A DNA stretch of 16,832 nt from Alphaproteobacteria bacterium (GTDB taxonomy: Bacteria; Pseudomonadota; Alphaproteobacteria; RF32; UBA3637), in NCBI GenBank assembly GCA_017632555.1, contig JAGBRF010000077.1, positions 1 through 16,832 of the forward strand. The letters run 5' to 3'. Under the pieces are notes generated by a model. It did no database searches, was not told the origin of the DNA, and saw only the letters and a list, made by a program, of their open reading frames with translations. Shown here one piece after another: positions 15,570-16,832 of the stretch; within the stretch, counting starts at the first letter, position 1; every line of letters starts with the position of its first letter. Position numbers and translations under genes: made by a program.

Positions 15570-16766
15570 TTATTTTACGCTTTTCTTTGGTGTTTGATAA
15601 AGCAATTTTTGAATATAATATCCTTGGAACAAAGAAATTCCCAACGATTGAGCCCATTCAATAGCTCGTTTATCATCAACGTGACATAAGATGATATGTT
15701 TCGGATTATTGTTTTTAACGGCTTCTATAAATTTGGCATCTTTTGATAAAGTCAGCAAATTTTCATTCCAAAGCAATTTTACAAATTCCGCACCTAATTT
15801 TTCACGATAAAGCAACGACAAAGAATCACCGGTTACCATATCGACACACAAACGATATCCTTGTTCCGCAATAAAACTGCGAGCCGCCAAAAACGCCGAT
15901 AAATTACTGAATATATCGTGCTGTTTAACTTCCAACAAAATGCTTTTCCGACAAAGCGGGTCGATACTTTCGTTGAAAGCCTGAAAGTCTTGACTTAAAA
16001 TGGTTTTAACGGCAATATTTAAACTGAAATTTTTACGGAAAGCGCCGGCATCATGGTGTGCCATATTGTCTAAAACACGCTTATCCAAAGTTTCCAACAA
16101 TCTATCCAACAACCACGGCGATTGGTAAATATCAACGGTCGGGCATAATGCTTTTTTCAAATCCGCCAACGCAACATAAATTTCTTCAAACAACTCGATC
16201 GGTTGAGCATATCCCACCAAAGCACAAACGGCTTGACGGCGCATTAAACTGGACAAATCGGCTTGGCGCAATGATTTTTCCAACTGTGCCAACAACGCCG
16301 GTGTAAAAGGCATTGAAAAAGTCGTTTCCGGTAATACCGGTTGTAAACTTTGAACTTTGGAAGAAAGCGCCGATATCCGTGATACATTTTTGGATTCTTG
16401 CGTCAAATTCTTTAATTTATCCATATCATCTTTCAAATGATACAAGTTATAGAACGGACTTTTTTCATTCAAATTTCCCGTTAAAGCAACACCCAAAATA
16501 AATTGTATTTTGATTAAAAGGGCGGATATATCATCTTGATGATTTTCCGGAAAATATGCAAAAACAGAATTGATTTGCTTGTCTTCAAAAAATTGGCATT
16601 TTTTTTCATACTGGGCAGCGGATAATAATTCTTTTATTTCGTGCAAATAATTTTCGTTGCCTATTCCGACAATAGCGTCTATGCATAATTGCAACATATA
16701 ACCCTTTGTCATTGACGGGGTCATTTTTTCCAAAAAAAGATGTAATGCACTGCTTGATATCATCAT
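15570..16766 (-). CDS. Degenerate EAL-domain protein, probably non-catalytic
   Basis: This 398-residue protein has no signal peptide or clear membrane segment. Residues about 1-180 are helical and unrecognised, with a possible coiled coil near 110-145. Residues about 183-390 align by eye with the EAL (cyclic-di-GMP phosphodiesterase) fold: YAQPI (186-190), NIA (250-252), LLEV (277-280), VDM (308-310), FVKLLW (328-333) and FQGYYI (380-385). Catalytic positions are mostly replaced: the EAL motif reads VAL, DDFG reads DMVTG, and AEGVE reads CHVDD. It therefore probably does not hydrolyse c-di-GMP and may act as a binding or scaffold protein. Its ATG overlaps the TGA of the upstream gene, so the two are likely co-translated. 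It converges on HPr. Confidence 0.78.
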   Translation of the reverse strand: MMISSSALHLFLEKMTPSMTKGYMLQLCIDAIVGIGNENYLHEIKELLSAAQYEKKCQFFEDKQINSVFAYFPENHQDDISALLIKIQFILGVALTGNLNEKSPFYNLYHLKDDMDKLKNLTQESKNVSRISALSSKVQSLQPVLPETTFSMPFTPALLAQLEKSLRQADLSSLMRRQAVCALVGYAQPIELFEEIYVALADLKKALCPTVDIYQSPWLLDRLLETLDKRVLDNMAHHDAGAFRKNFSLNIAVKTILSQDFQAFNESIDPLCRKSILLEVKQHDIFSNLSAFLAARSFIAEQGYRLCVDMVTGDSLSLLYREKLGAEFVKLLWNENLLTLSKDAKFIEAVKNNNPKHIILCHVDDKRAIEWAQSLGISLFQGYYIQKLLYQTPKKSVK

Positions 16767-16832
16767 GATTTCATCTCTTTCAACGGAATATAAGCATCCA
16801 AATGCGCTTCATGAACGCATGCCGAACGCAAA
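16763..16832 (-). CDS. C-terminal end of an unidentified gene, cut by window edge
   Basis: On the minus strand one frame is open from the right edge to a TGA at 16765-16763, ending in CVHEAHLDAYIPLKEMKS. The TGA shares bases with the ATG of the EAL-like gene (ATGA overlap), the arrangement expected of two genes in one operon. Only 22 residues are visible and I cannot name the family. Confidence 0.5.
   Translation of the reverse strand, partial: LRSACVHEAHLDAYIPLKEMKS

Overview
The window looks like chromosomal DNA from an AT-rich, host-associated alphaproteobacterium, possibly one of the uncultured gut lineages; this is inference from content, not a database match. The pointers are a short, kinase-domain-only HprK followed by a mannose-type EIIA and HPr (a regulatory PTS arrangement typical of alphaproteobacteria), an 868-residue SecA with a zinc-binding tail, and a very large trimeric autotransporter adhesin. 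TGA is used as a stop, so the standard bacterial code applies.

Layout. Bases 1-6333 (+) hold the 3' 2,110 codons of a giant Thr/Asn/Gly-rich surface protein whose start lies off the left edge. It has Pmp-like GGAI/beta-helix repeats, then long stalk repeats, then a YadA-type membrane anchor, and it ends at a strong terminator. A small single-pass membrane protein (6447-7139, +) follows from its own promoter. From 11471 down to 7187 (-) runs a three-gene unit with a clear promoter: an atypical protein-kinase-like protein, a PHP phosphoesterase fused to a GH77 4-alpha-glucanotransferase (joined by a TAATG stop/start overlap), and a secreted DUF2059 protein. This kinase-like/PHP-GH77 pair is the most unusual content of the window.

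secA (14167-11561, -) comes next, with its own promoter and terminator, then tRNA-Arg(CCU) (-). hprK, EIIA-Man and HPr run on + from 14414 to 15567. The hprK and tRNA-Arg promoters are back to back and share almost the same -35 bases. A degenerate EAL-domain protein (16766-15570, -) ends 2 bp from the HPr stop and overlaps the tail of an unidentified gene cut by the right edge.

How the genes fit together. SecA drives Sec export, which the adhesin and the DUF2059 protein need; their proximity may be chance. HprK should phosphorylate the conserved serine of HPr and so tune phosphotransfer between HPr and EIIA. No sugar permease is present, so the module is probably regulatory. The PHP-GH77 protein carries complete metal-binding and glucanotransferase residues. 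With the coupled kinase-like protein it suggests, as a hypothesis only, an alpha-glucan remodelling system involving phosphoryl groups. No insertion sequence, integrase, CRISPR array or prophage was seen, and no gene-free stretch exceeds 300 bases.
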